Origin: Syntrophaceae bacterium UBA4059
GTDB lineage: Bacteria > Desulfobacterota > Syntrophia > Syntrophales > Smithellaceae
Reading direction: 5' to 3'
NCBI GenBank assembly: GCA_002382045.1
Contig: DFZJ01000129.1
Span: 1-11,508 of the forward strand
Length of the DNA: 11,508 nucleotides
The translations under genes were made by a program, and so were the position numbers. The notes beneath the pieces were generated by a model. It saw only the letters and a program-made list of their open reading frames with translations. It ran no database searches and was not told the origin of the DNA. Position 1 is the first letter of the stretch; every line of letters starts with the position of its first letter. Of this stretch, positions 1 through 6,353 are shown piece after piece.

Positions 1-567
1 AAAATTATCTTCCCCAAACACCTCATCCATCAATATCTTCACGTAATGCCCAATATGCCAATCAAGATGGACATAAATACTTGCCGTTTCACTCATTACA
101 CTTTTAATCGCTATCAAGTTTTCATACATCCAATTCAGATAATCTTCCTTATTCCAGATGTCGCCGTACATCTTTTCTTCAAAAGCGCGGAGTTCTTCCA
201 ACTCAAGCTCTTCTTCGGCTTTGGCAATGGCTTCAGCGACTTTCGGATTTTTTCGTAAATAAACTTTCTTGGCGTAATCCGCACCGCTGGCAAACGGTGG
301 GTCAAGATAGAAAAGGTCAACTTTAATACCTTTGTCTTTCAGATAAGCACAGGCAGAAATACATTCGCCACGGATCAGCATATTTTCAGGATTGTTGCCC
401 ACGCTTTCGATTTTTTCCAGTTCATAATAAGGCATACCTCGCTGAATGCGGTCATAAACTTTATCGTTATCCCGATAGCGTAAAACTCTTCTTGTGCGGG
501 TGATGTTATTAAGAATAGCCTGACCTTGAACAGTATTCGGATAGTAAGGAATATATTTTACAGGCAT
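1..567 (-). CDS. Type III-like N6-adenine DNA methyltransferase (Mod), 5' part only
   Basis: The gene runs off the left edge, so only the first 189 residues are visible. They contain an ENMLIRGE stretch (about 61-68) and then VDLFYLDPPF with DPPF at 89-92, the motif IV that holds the target adenine. SIYVHLDWHIGHYVK (about 163-177) follows, a stretch typical of type III Mod and related beta-class methyltransferases. Having the catalytic DPPF motif near the N terminus fits the beta class, in which the S-adenosylmethionine motif I and the target-recognition domain lie further on; here they would be outside the window. The ATG is preceded by AAGGAG at 576-581 with an 8-nt spacer. That site lies inside the last codons of the helicase gene, whose stop is only 2 bp away, so translation is probably coupled. 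The expected role is to methylate the host site that protects DNA from the neighbouring Res-like nuclease. Family assignment is strong; target sequence and completeness cannot be seen. Confidence 0.9.
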   Translation of the reverse strand, partial: MPVKYIPYYPNTVQGQAILNNITRTRRVLRYRDNDKVYDRIQRGMPYYELEKIESVGNNPENMLIRGECISACAYLKDKGIKVDLFYLDPPFASGADYAKKVYLRKNPKVAEAIAKAEEELELEELRAFEEKMYGDIWNKEDYLNWMYENLIAIKSVMSETASIYVHLDWHIGHYVKILMDEVFGEDNF

Positions 568-569
568 AA

Positions 570-3512
570 TTAGTTCTCCTTAAAAAATGTATCTATTTTT
601 GATTGGAACGAAAGCAGATTGTCATTCATCGTGGTACTATCCGGCAGATACAGATAATCAAACCGATTGAAGCCGAATTTTTCATTGTTTATCTTTAGAA
701 ACTCGGATTCCACAAATTTTCGACGGGCTTTGAACTCCGGTTGATCGGCAAAACCGCTGCCCTTGGTCTCTACGATTAGGATTTTATGAATACCGCTGTC
801 TTTGCGATTGATCACCAGAAAGTCAGGCGTGTACTTACCAACCTTCCGCCAACGGCCATGGACTGAGCCTGTCGAAGTATCGTTTTTCTTTTCATAACAG
901 ACAATACAAAATTCGGTAATGTGCTTTTCGCCATTGTAGTAAATTTCAAGTCCGTTATCCATAAATGGCGCGAGGCTGATTACTTCCTTTAAAAAATTAA
1001 GCTCAAAACGGCTTTGAATAAAATTGTATGGTAAATAATGGAATGTTTTGTCTTTACTTAAAACGGCTTTTGAGAATGCCTTAGCTGTCCCCGTATTAAG
1101 TCCCGCAATAGTAAAAAGGTCGGGGTTCGGCTGTGCGGCGATAAATTCTTTTATCTTTCTTTGAGCGTCTTCAACCTCTTTCTGCAAAACAACAATATCT
1201 TTTCCGGTCTTATCAGCTTGCAGAATATCTTGTGTATCGTTTACAGAAGGATAAAGTTTATCGTGATCTTCAACAGGAATCATTTTTTCTATTACGAGCA
1301 GACTGGCGCTTTGAGGAATAATCTCTGACCTTACATTGAGTTCACGATGCTTATGAAAAGCAAGCCGAATGCGTGATTTTATTTCATCATGCCTGAACAG
1401 GTTATTAAATACGCGATAATTTTCTTTTTCATAAGTAACCGCTGTAAAAATAGCTGAAAGATGTTTCTCATATTGATATAAACTGCCTGAGTTTAGACTG
1501 CCCATACTTTCACGGGCAATGTCAAAAATCCACCGGTCAAAGTCTGCTCTATCCCCTTCGATTTTATCAAGCAGGTCTTTTTTAGTCAGGTCATCTTTTG
1601 AAAGACCTCGTTCCACAATTACCGCATGATCAAAATGGTTTTTAGAATTGATTTGGCTAATCGTCTTTTCCGGTTCTGCTTCCTGGTCAGTAACTATTGT
1701 TTCATACTCAACATTGAGCTGGTAAAAATCTACTTTCGGCAGCCTCAAGTAATCCATACGGGAAAAGCGTTCAATCATTAAGGGATCACTGTCTTTTTCT
1801 AAAGATGAAAGTTCCTGAATACTGGTGTGCTGCTCCTCTTTCAGTTGCTTATCCAATGATTTAGCGTTTTCTTCATTTAACCAGATAACCGCTGTTTCGT
1901 TTGAGTTTTTGTCAACCTGTCTCAGGCAACGGCAGGAGGTCTGTAAAACCATATTTGTCGGGCAATCGCCCTTTTGCGAAAGAATAACTCCGGTGAGGCT
2001 TCGGCAGTCCCAGCCTTCTTTGCCTATTTGAACAAGCAGGATAATTTTTTTCCTGGAAAGCGGTGTATCGAGCGAATTAAAGTCAGTTTCTGCTTCTTTT
2101 GTGGTTTTATATTTCGTATTTCCCTTATGATATTTCAATATCTCTTCAGGCTTCATTTTCATTGTTCCAATAAGGTATGGATATATCTCTTCTTCAAGTC
2201 TTTCAATATTACCGCAATATACAGCCAGTTTGGCAATACTGCCGTTACTGTAAACAGTATTGCCAAAGGTTTTAAGAAAATCTTTTACCCCTCTCTCAAT
2301 TATTTGGATTGAGGTAAGCCCGGAAGTCTGCTCTACGCGTGGTTTCTTTAAGAATTTTTTTACCGCAGTGGTTAAAGGATAGTAAAAGACAGTATTTGTG
2401 ATCTGTGTAAATTTAAGCTGCATCTCGTCGGATATTTTTATCGTTTCAGAACTGCCAAGATAAGGAGTGCCGGAAAATCCAAGCACAGAATTAATTGAAC
2501 CGTTTTCGCTCCACTTGTTGACTACCTGACGCAATTTAATATCATCGGTTGCGGCATGATGAACTTCATCAATATGAATCTGCAAATTTGGAATTTTACA
2601 AATGATGTTTCTGAGTTCATTGGCAAGTCGGTCTTTCTCGTCTTCGTTTTTTTCAATCAATTCATAAGTATCGGATAGTTCAAGCCTGTCGAGAATAACT
2701 TTTTCAGCATTCACCACCATCACAAGTCCCATCAGTGTATCAAAAGGTTGATAACCGGATATTTTTTGAGCATTCGGGTTACGTGCTTTGTTACTTTTCT
2801 TGGCCGATTTCGGCTGGTCTAATATCTCGAATTTAATCATCCGTTTGATATTACTTGCCGCAGGCTCCGGCAGAATCCATGACGGATCAAAGCGCTCAAT
2901 AGTTCTAAGACTTGGAATAATTGAACTTTTCAAACCCGAAGGCGCAAGAATAAGAAAGTTATGAGCAAACCTGGGATTATCTGGCTCATTTGTGGCAAAG
3001 TAAAGATCAAGATAAATGAACGCCGCCATGAGAAAGGTTTTACCGGCTCCCATAGGTAAACTAAAAAGATAATCAGGATATTCTACGCCATAAAAAAGGC
3101 TCTTGCTTACAGTTTCATAATCAATTTTATCAGGGTTTTTAATTATGTATTGTTCTAATTCAGGGAAAAGTGTCGTGCCTGTTTTCCTTCCATTTCCATT
3201 GTTTTTTATCGGAGTGCGGGAAAGATCAAATAATGCTTTTGCGGAATGGTTGCTTTCTAAAATATTCCGCACATTCTGATTAATATTCAAATGTGATAAA
3301 TCTTCATCTTGTCCAAAGAAATTTTCACTAAACAGAGTTGACAGGGATTTATTCCCGCCTTCAATTTTTAGAAATAAATACACAAGTAATGCTTGAATTT
3401 GTGCTTCGCGTAAATTGCCATTACGATTTATATGCTCGAAAAGTGGTTGAACAGTGCAAGAGTCTGAGGCAATCCATTCTTTAGCTTTTACAAATATAAA
3501 ATTATTGAGCAT
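570..3512 (-). CDS. Type III restriction-like SF2 helicase with C-terminal PD-(D/E)XK nuclease (Res)
   Basis: A 980-residue superfamily 2 DNA translocase joined to a nuclease, about the size of type III Res subunits. Motif I is MGAGKT (154-159), motif II is DEVHH (315-319), motif III is SGTP (347-350), motif V is IGKEGWDC (496-503), and motif VI is QTSCRCLRQ (524-532) with Arg528 and Arg531. The C terminus has TPDFLV (Asp897) and, 18 residues later, ETKG (Glu915, Lys917), the PD-(D/E)XK signature. The family uses ATP to move or switch on DNA and cuts when not blocked by methylation. The roughly 150 residues before motif I are longer than I recall for EcoP15I-type Res, so this may be a side branch. 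The ATG has GAGG at 3521-3524, 8 nt upstream. The gene precedes the methyltransferase, opposite to the usual mod-res order. Residues near 878-884 are encoded by a repeat-like word (see findings). The gene is intact, with no frameshift. Confidence 0.9.
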   Translation of the reverse strand: MLNNFIFVKAKEWIASDSCTVQPLFEHINRNGNLREAQIQALLVYLFLKIEGGNKSLSTLFSENFFGQDEDLSHLNINQNVRNILESNHSAKALFDLSRTPIKNNGNGRKTGTTLFPELEQYIIKNPDKIDYETVSKSLFYGVEYPDYLFSLPMGAGKTFLMAAFIYLDLYFATNEPDNPRFAHNFLILAPSGLKSSIIPSLRTIERFDPSWILPEPAASNIKRMIKFEILDQPKSAKKSNKARNPNAQKISGYQPFDTLMGLVMVVNAEKVILDRLELSDTYELIEKNEDEKDRLANELRNIICKIPNLQIHIDEVHHAATDDIKLRQVVNKWSENGSINSVLGFSGTPYLGSSETIKISDEMQLKFTQITNTVFYYPLTTAVKKFLKKPRVEQTSGLTSIQIIERGVKDFLKTFGNTVYSNGSIAKLAVYCGNIERLEEEIYPYLIGTMKMKPEEILKYHKGNTKYKTTKEAETDFNSLDTPLSRKKIILLVQIGKEGWDCRSLTGVILSQKGDCPTNMVLQTSCRCLRQVDKNSNETAVIWLNEENAKSLDKQLKEEQHTSIQELSSLEKDSDPLMIERFSRMDYLRLPKVDFYQLNVEYETIVTDQEAEPEKTISQINSKNHFDHAVIVERGLSKDDLTKKDLLDKIEGDRADFDRWIFDIARESMGSLNSGSLYQYEKHLSAIFTAVTYEKENYRVFNNLFRHDEIKSRIRLAFHKHRELNVRSEIIPQSASLLVIEKMIPVEDHDKLYPSVNDTQDILQADKTGKDIVVLQKEVEDAQRKIKEFIAAQPNPDLFTIAGLNTGTAKAFSKAVLSKDKTFHYLPYNFIQSRFELNFLKEVISLAPFMDNGLEIYYNGEKHITEFCIVCYEKKNDTSTGSVHGRWRKVGKYTPDFLVINRKDSGIHKILIVETKGSGFADQPEFKARRKFVESEFLKINNEKFGFNRFDYLYLPDSTTMNDNLLSFQSKIDTFFKEN
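576..581 (-). promoter_or_regulatory. Shine-Dalgarno of the methyltransferase inside the helicase 3' end
   Basis: AAGGAG on the minus strand lies within the helicase codons for the final Lys-Glu and is 8 nt from the methyltransferase ATG. The helicase TAA (570-572) and this ATG (565-567) are 2 bp apart. This geometry fits reinitiation or coupled translation and supports a single res-mod transcript. Confidence 0.75.
862..878. repeat. Repeat-like word CTGAGCCTGTCGAAG embedded in the helicase/nuclease gene
   Basis: The stretch reads ACTGAGCCTGTCGAAGT. I recognise it from memory as the TTCGACAGGCTCAG word that recurs in many copies in a range of bacterial genomes. Here it is in frame and encodes part of a TSTGSVHG segment just before the PD motif of the nuclease domain. 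Only one copy is in the window, so its repeat nature is recalled, not shown. Confidence 0.45.
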
Positions 3513-3590
3513 TTATTTTTCCTCAATCAAAATCACGGCGGAACAGCAAAGGGTTCTAAAATAGGGGCTTTCCTGTTTGCCGCGTACCTT

Positions 3591-3668
3591 TTAAAACCCG
3601 GTAATGACGCCTTTTTTCAGACCATCCCAGACATTTTCTTTTATTGCCCGCCATCTTACAATTTCAAC
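3591..3668 (-). pseudogene. Short coding-like fragment, possible gene remnant
   Basis: This frame has 25 sense codons between a TGA at 3669-3671 and a TAA at 3591-3593. It reads VRWRAIKENVWDGL followed by KKGVITGF, with protein-like composition. There is no ATG, no ribosome binding site and no recognisable family. It could be the tail of a gene whose upstream part has decayed, part of a dispersed repeat, or chance. The rest of 3513-3773 holds no gene that I can support. Confidence 0.15.
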
Positions 3669-3680
3669 TCAACATTGCAA
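3653..3680 (-). promoter_or_regulatory. Weak candidate promoter for the res-mod operon
   Basis: On the minus strand, TTGCAA (3675-3680) and TAAGAT (3653-3658) are separated by 16 nt, each matching four of six sigma-70 consensus bases. It lies about 140 bp upstream of the helicase start in the only sizeable gap before that gene. The match is weak and the call rests mainly on position. Confidence 0.2.
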
Positions 3681-3724
3681 GGTAAAATCGAAAAATGGGC
3701 AGGAGGTTATGGGACATCTTTTTG

Positions 3725-3749
3725 AACTATCCTGAATTTCCGGATAGTT
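3725..3749. repeat. 8-bp inverted repeat downstream of the aminotransferase
   Basis: AACTATCC (3725-3732) and GGATAGTT (3742-3749) flank a 9-nt loop, 24 bp past the aminotransferase stop. On the minus strand the stem is followed by CAAAAAG, not by a T run, so it is not a standard intrinsic terminator. It may act as an mRNA 3' end stabiliser or mark a Rho-dependent end. Confidence 0.35.
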
Positions 3750-3773
3750 GCTCCCAGTGCAATTTCGCCCAAT

Positions 3774-4919
3774 TCATACCTTCTTTTTCAAGTACTTCTC
3801 CAGACGATCCAGGCCTTCTTGGATATTTTCCAGGGACGTGGCGTAGGAGAAACGCAAAAATCCTTCGCCGCCGCTGCCGAAATCAATGCCGGGGCTCACG
3901 CCGACTTTCGCTTCTTCGGTGATCCGGAAAGCCTCCTGGTAGGAATCGGTGAAAAATTTGCGCCCGTCGGCAAAGACATAAAACGCCCCGGTCGGCTCCA
4001 CATGGATGGTAAAGCCCATATCGGTCAGGCGCTTCAGCATATAACGGCGGCGCTCGTCGTAGGTATGGATCATTTTGGTGACATCGTCCTTAGCCCCCGT
4101 CAAGGCGGCAATGCCCGCCCACTGAATAAAACCGTTGGCCGAAATCATGAAATTCTGATGGATGCGCTGCATGACGGCGCTGAATTTTTTGGGAAAGATC
4201 AGGTAGCCCAGACGCCAGCCGGTCATCGCGTAGAGCTTGGAAAAACCGTTGATGACAAACGCCTTATCCGTAAATTCCAGGATGGAGTGCGCCCGGTCCT
4301 GATAAACGAGCCCGTGATAGATTTCGTCGGAAATGATGTACTGCGAATCAAACTCCGCGATATCCCGCAGCTGTTCTTCGGTCATCACAATGCCGGTCGG
4401 ATTACAGGGGGAATTGATGATGATACCCTTGGTCCGCCGTGAAAGTTTCTTTTTAATGTCCTTGTGGCGGTATTGAAATCCTTCCTCCGGGTAAGTTTGA
4501 ATCTCTTTGATTTTGCCGCCTGCCGCGCGGATGAAATTCTGATAACAGGGGTAGCGGGGATTGGAGATAATGACTTCATCGCCATGATCTAAAATGGCCA
4601 GCATCGCAAAAAGCAGGACGGGCGACGTGCCGGTGGAGATCAAAATCTGATCAGGCGTAATCGTTACGCCGTATTCTTTTAGATAGTCATGGCAGATGGC
4701 CTGACGCAATTCAAGGAGTCCCAGGGCATGCGTGTAGCGGGTTTTGTTGTTTTGCAGGGCTTCGATGGCGGCATCGGTAATCACTTGGGGCGTGGAAAAA
4801 TCCGGTTCGCCCACTTCCATATGAATGATGTGCTCGCCTTTGCGTTCCAATTCCTCCGCTTTGGCCATGACATCCATGACGATGAAGGATGTGAACTCTG
4901 ACGCTCGTTTTGAAATCAT
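3774..4919 (-). CDS. PLP-dependent aminotransferase, class I/II (AspC/Iγ-like)
   Basis: A 381-residue fold-type I aminotransferase, a usual length for the family. Seen in order are MEVGEPDFSTP (34-44), SPCNPTG with Asn173, SDEIY with Asp198 and Tyr201, the pyridoxal-phosphate lysine Lys228 in NGFSKLY, GWRLG with Arg236, and FLRFSYA with Arg356, which binds the substrate carboxylate. It should move an amino group between an amino acid and a 2-oxoacid in the cytosol; the sequence does not settle the substrate (aspartate, alanine or aromatic). I start at ATG 4917-4919, which has AAAGG at 4926-4930 with a 6-nt spacer and gives the usual N terminus MISKRASEF. A GTG nine codons upstream (4944-4946) keeps the frame open but lies inside the terminal repeat of the adjacent transposon, so I reject it. 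The element directly upstream probably cuts the gene off from its original promoter. Confidence 0.9.
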   Translation of the reverse strand: MISKRASEFTSFIVMDVMAKAEELERKGEHIIHMEVGEPDFSTPQVITDAAIEALQNNKTRYTHALGLLELRQAICHDYLKEYGVTITPDQILISTGTSPVLLFAMLAILDHGDEVIISNPRYPCYQNFIRAAGGKIKEIQTYPEEGFQYRHKDIKKKLSRRTKGIIINSPCNPTGIVMTEEQLRDIAEFDSQYIISDEIYHGLVYQDRAHSILEFTDKAFVINGFSKLYAMTGWRLGYLIFPKKFSAVMQRIHQNFMISANGFIQWAGIAALTGAKDDVTKMIHTYDERRRYMLKRLTDMGFTIHVEPTGAFYVFADGRKFFTDSYQEAFRITEEAKVGVSPGIDFGSGGEGFLRFSYATSLENIQEGLDRLEKYLKKKV

Positions 4920-4925
4920 ACAAAG

Positions 4926-4930
4926 CCTTT
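4926..4930 (-). promoter_or_regulatory. Shine-Dalgarno deciding the aminotransferase start
   Basis: AAAGG on the minus strand stands 6 nt before ATG 4919 and outside the neighbouring mobile element. It favours the ATG over the GTG at 4944-4946, which has no comparable site and arises from element sequence. Confidence 0.55.
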
Positions 4931-4937
4931 TGCCTTT

Positions 4938-4962
4938 TGGGGACACCCTTAAGTATTTAAGT
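4938..4962 (+). repeat. Left terminal inverted repeat of the Y1 element
   Basis: Twenty-five bases matching 6000-6024 perfectly in inverted orientation. It includes a 5-bp hairpin at 4948-4961 (CTTAA, GTAT, TTAAG). The transposase stop codon (4957-4959) lies inside it, so the last coding bases and the element end are shared. Confidence 0.9.
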
Positions 4963-5964
4963 ATCTAGAAGTTGATATCCCCGGTCTTTAGCAATCTTTT
5001 CTCCGCGATCAACCGCATAGCTGATCGCCGGGATACTGATATCCAGCCTTCTTGCTAACTCCGCATAAGAAATCCCCGCCTCGCGGGAGGCCCAATAACA
5101 TAAAACACTCCGTGCCTCTACTTTTGTTTTCTGCCTGCTTCTGGAAAAGATATCTTCCAGTACAACATGGCAGACCTCTGCTGCCCGTCTGGCCGTTTTA
5201 TCGAAATCGTACCCCAGGTGTCTTATTTTATGAAAACGATCGAATTTTTCGTTCGTTGCAGAAAGCAACGCATCTACAAAATCACCGTCGCCCAGAATCC
5301 GCTCATCGCTCTTGATATGTGCATCTTTTAAACCTATTTTGTTGACCGCCGACCATCCCCCAAGGCTGCGGATAAGCCCTCCTCCGGTCAGGTCGGTGCG
5401 TCGCCCCTGCTCGATACCAGCTTCGACAAACTCATTGTAGTGTCTGATTGCGCCGGCACGATGCTTTCCAAAATAGCTTAGCACAGAATCAGTATCCTGC
5501 CAGTCGTGCTTTTTATGACCCATAAGAACACTATGGCCACAATAGGCATAGCGATTCAATTCCTCCATGCTCTTAACCAGTTCCGCACGGAGCGGATTCA
5601 AATGAATGTATCTGACCAGTTCTGTCAAATAAGTGTCTTCCTGGCAGAGGATGGATTTATAACGATTTTGAAAAAGCCGGCCGGTGCGCTTATGGCGGAC
5701 ATTAAAATAGACGGCGTAACCAGTCAGAAGCCTGCTCATCAGGGTGGAAATAGGAACATTACCGGTTCGAAAAAGAAAATGGGCATGATTGGGAATCAGC
5801 GCCCAGGCAAAGCAGGATGTTTGGGTCGCCGGCAGAAGTTTTTCCATTCGCGTCAGAAAATCTTCCCGGTCGTTGTTATCCCGGAATATCTGTTTGCGCT
5901 CCATCCCGCGAATCATAATATGATGAAGGGCACCAGGCGTGTCTATGCGTCCTGATCTCGGCAT
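4957..5964 (-). CDS. REP-associated-type Y1 tyrosine transposase with C-terminal HTH
   Basis: A 335-residue protein. The N-terminal Y1_Tnp/COG1943 domain (about 1-130) shows LHHIMIRG, the metal-binding HUH motif in IPNHAHFLF (His60 and His62), GRLFQNRYKS with the probable nucleophile Tyr102, and YIHLNPLRA. These enzymes nick and rejoin single-stranded DNA through a 5'-phosphotyrosine at hairpin ends. The remaining 200 residues exceed an IS200 TnpA (about 150 residues) and end in a helix-turn-helix-like segment, ISYAELARRLDISIPAISYAV (about 298-318), which could bind the element ends. ATG 5962-5964 has only a weak GAGA site at 5971-5974, suggesting low expression. The stop lies in the left inverted repeat. 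The frame is intact, so it may be active. No partner TnpB is present. Confidence 0.88.
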   Translation of the reverse strand: MPRSGRIDTPGALHHIMIRGMERKQIFRDNNDREDFLTRMEKLLPATQTSCFAWALIPNHAHFLFRTGNVPISTLMSRLLTGYAVYFNVRHKRTGRLFQNRYKSILCQEDTYLTELVRYIHLNPLRAELVKSMEELNRYAYCGHSVLMGHKKHDWQDTDSVLSYFGKHRAGAIRHYNEFVEAGIEQGRRTDLTGGGLIRSLGGWSAVNKIGLKDAHIKSDERILGDGDFVDALLSATNEKFDRFHKIRHLGYDFDKTARRAAEVCHVVLEDIFSRSRQKTKVEARSVLCYWASREAGISYAELARRLDISIPAISYAVDRGEKIAKDRGYQLLDT

Positions 5965-5999
5965 GGCTTATCTCATAGCAAAAGCAGACTGAACCGTCA

Positions 6000-6024
6000 A
6001 CTTAAATACTTAAGGGTGTCCCCA
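6000..6024 (-). repeat. Right terminal inverted repeat of the Y1 element
   Basis: Perfect inverted copy of 4938-4962, 35 bp upstream of the transposase start. It holds the same hairpin at 6001-6014. Sequence beyond 6024 shows no match to the left flank. Confidence 0.9.
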
Positions 6025-6040
6025 TTGTCCCTGAACCTGA

Positions 6041-6097
6041 CGGGTGTTAAAAGCTGAAGATGTTTTTGAAGTAAAGGATATGAAAAGCGGATTTTGA
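6041..6097 (+). pseudogene. Possible 3' remnant of a gene ending at a terminator
   Basis: From a TGA at 6038-6040 the frame stays open to TGA 6095-6097 and reads RVLKAEDVFEVKDMKSGF. It has protein-like composition, and its stop directly abuts the stem of a strong plus-strand terminator. That is how a gene tail would look, but no upstream body exists because the Y1 element begins 17 bp earlier. No family is recognisable. It may be the end of a gene truncated by the insertion, or chance. Confidence 0.25.
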
Positions 6098-6131
6098 AAG
6101 AAGGGCGGCGTTTTTCCGCCCTTCTTTTTTT
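6098..6131 (+). terminator. Strong intrinsic terminator with no evident gene
   Basis: An 11-bp perfect stem, AAGAAGGGCGG (6098-6108) with CCGCCCTTCTT (6116-6126), a 7-nt loop and a T run through 6131. It reads on the plus strand, but the only gene upstream is the transposase on the other strand. It would stop transcription coming through the element from entering the thiolase operon. Confidence 0.85.
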
Positions 6132-6156
6132 GCGCTACAAATACATAACATCAAAA

Positions 6157-6166
6157 AACGTCCGTT
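6157..6166. promoter_or_regulatory. Candidate operator, palindrome copy 1 (AACGTCCGTT)
   Basis: A 4+4 palindrome with a 2-bp centre, matching the copy at 6204-6213 at all eight half-site bases. Both lie in the AT-rich leader of the thiolase/acyl-CoA dehydrogenase operon. Short palindromes like this are typical of TetR-family operators, a family that often controls fatty-acid oxidation genes. The regulator is not in the window. Confidence 0.4.
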
Positions 6167-6203
6167 AATATTTGTATATATTGTCGTTTTATGATTTATT
6201 TAC

Positions 6204-6213
6204 AACGAGCGTT
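6204..6213. promoter_or_regulatory. Candidate operator, palindrome copy 2 (AACGAGCGTT)
   Basis: Second copy of AACGNNCGTT, centred 47 bp downstream of the first and about 140 bp before the thiolase start. A possible -35 (TTGACG, 6223-6228) follows closely, but no convincing -10 at proper spacing was found, so the promoter itself is unassigned. Confidence 0.4.
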
Positions 6214-6353
6214 ATATGGTTCTTGACGTGATCTTTCAGGTATGATAACGCCAAAATGTCATTTTTGAACGGCATCGCTTGATGAGGTAAAGCTCAAACA
6301 TTGTCGGGGCAATGATTTCGTCATAAAAAACTAAAAATATACAGGAGGAATTT

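Larger units (their letters stand above)
4938..6024 (-). mobile_element. Single-gene Y1 (HUH) transposase element with perfect 25-bp inverted ends
   Basis: A 1,087-bp unit bounded by perfect inverted copies of a 25-bp sequence that begins TGGGGACACCCTTAAG (4938-4962, and inverted at 6000-6024). Identity stops on both sides of each copy. It holds one Y1 transposase gene that fills almost all of the interior. No target duplication is evident, as expected for single-strand HUH transposition. Each end carries a small hairpin (CTTAA, 4-nt loop, TTAAG), the kind of structure Y1 enzymes read. It resembles a REP-associated tyrosine transposase (RAYT) unit more than IS200/IS605, but its status as a mobile unit rather than a domesticated one cannot be decided here. 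Confidence 0.75.

Noticed and set aside
3725..3749. Inverted repeat as an intrinsic terminator of the aminotransferase
   Set aside because: No T run follows the stem on the minus strand, so it is listed only as an inverted repeat.
3695..3922. Plus-strand 75-codon frame with AGGAGG near its start
   Set aside because: It runs antisense into the aminotransferase 3' end, its composition is arginine/cysteine-rich as expected of a shadow frame, and the AGGAGG is not properly placed for its first ATG.
4920..4946. GTG-started nine-codon extension of the aminotransferase
   Set aside because: The GTG lies in the terminal repeat of the mobile element, lacks a ribosome binding site, and the family N terminus fits the downstream ATG.
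5420..5435. CTTCGACAAACTCA in the transposase gene, similar to the repeat-like word at 862-878
   Set aside because: It differs at key positions and encodes ordinary transposase residues (NEFVEA); probably coincidence.
6223..6246. TTGACG and TATGAT as a promoter pair for the thiolase operon
   Set aside because: The spacer is only 12 bp, too short for sigma-70; no alternative -10 at 16-18 bp is convincing.
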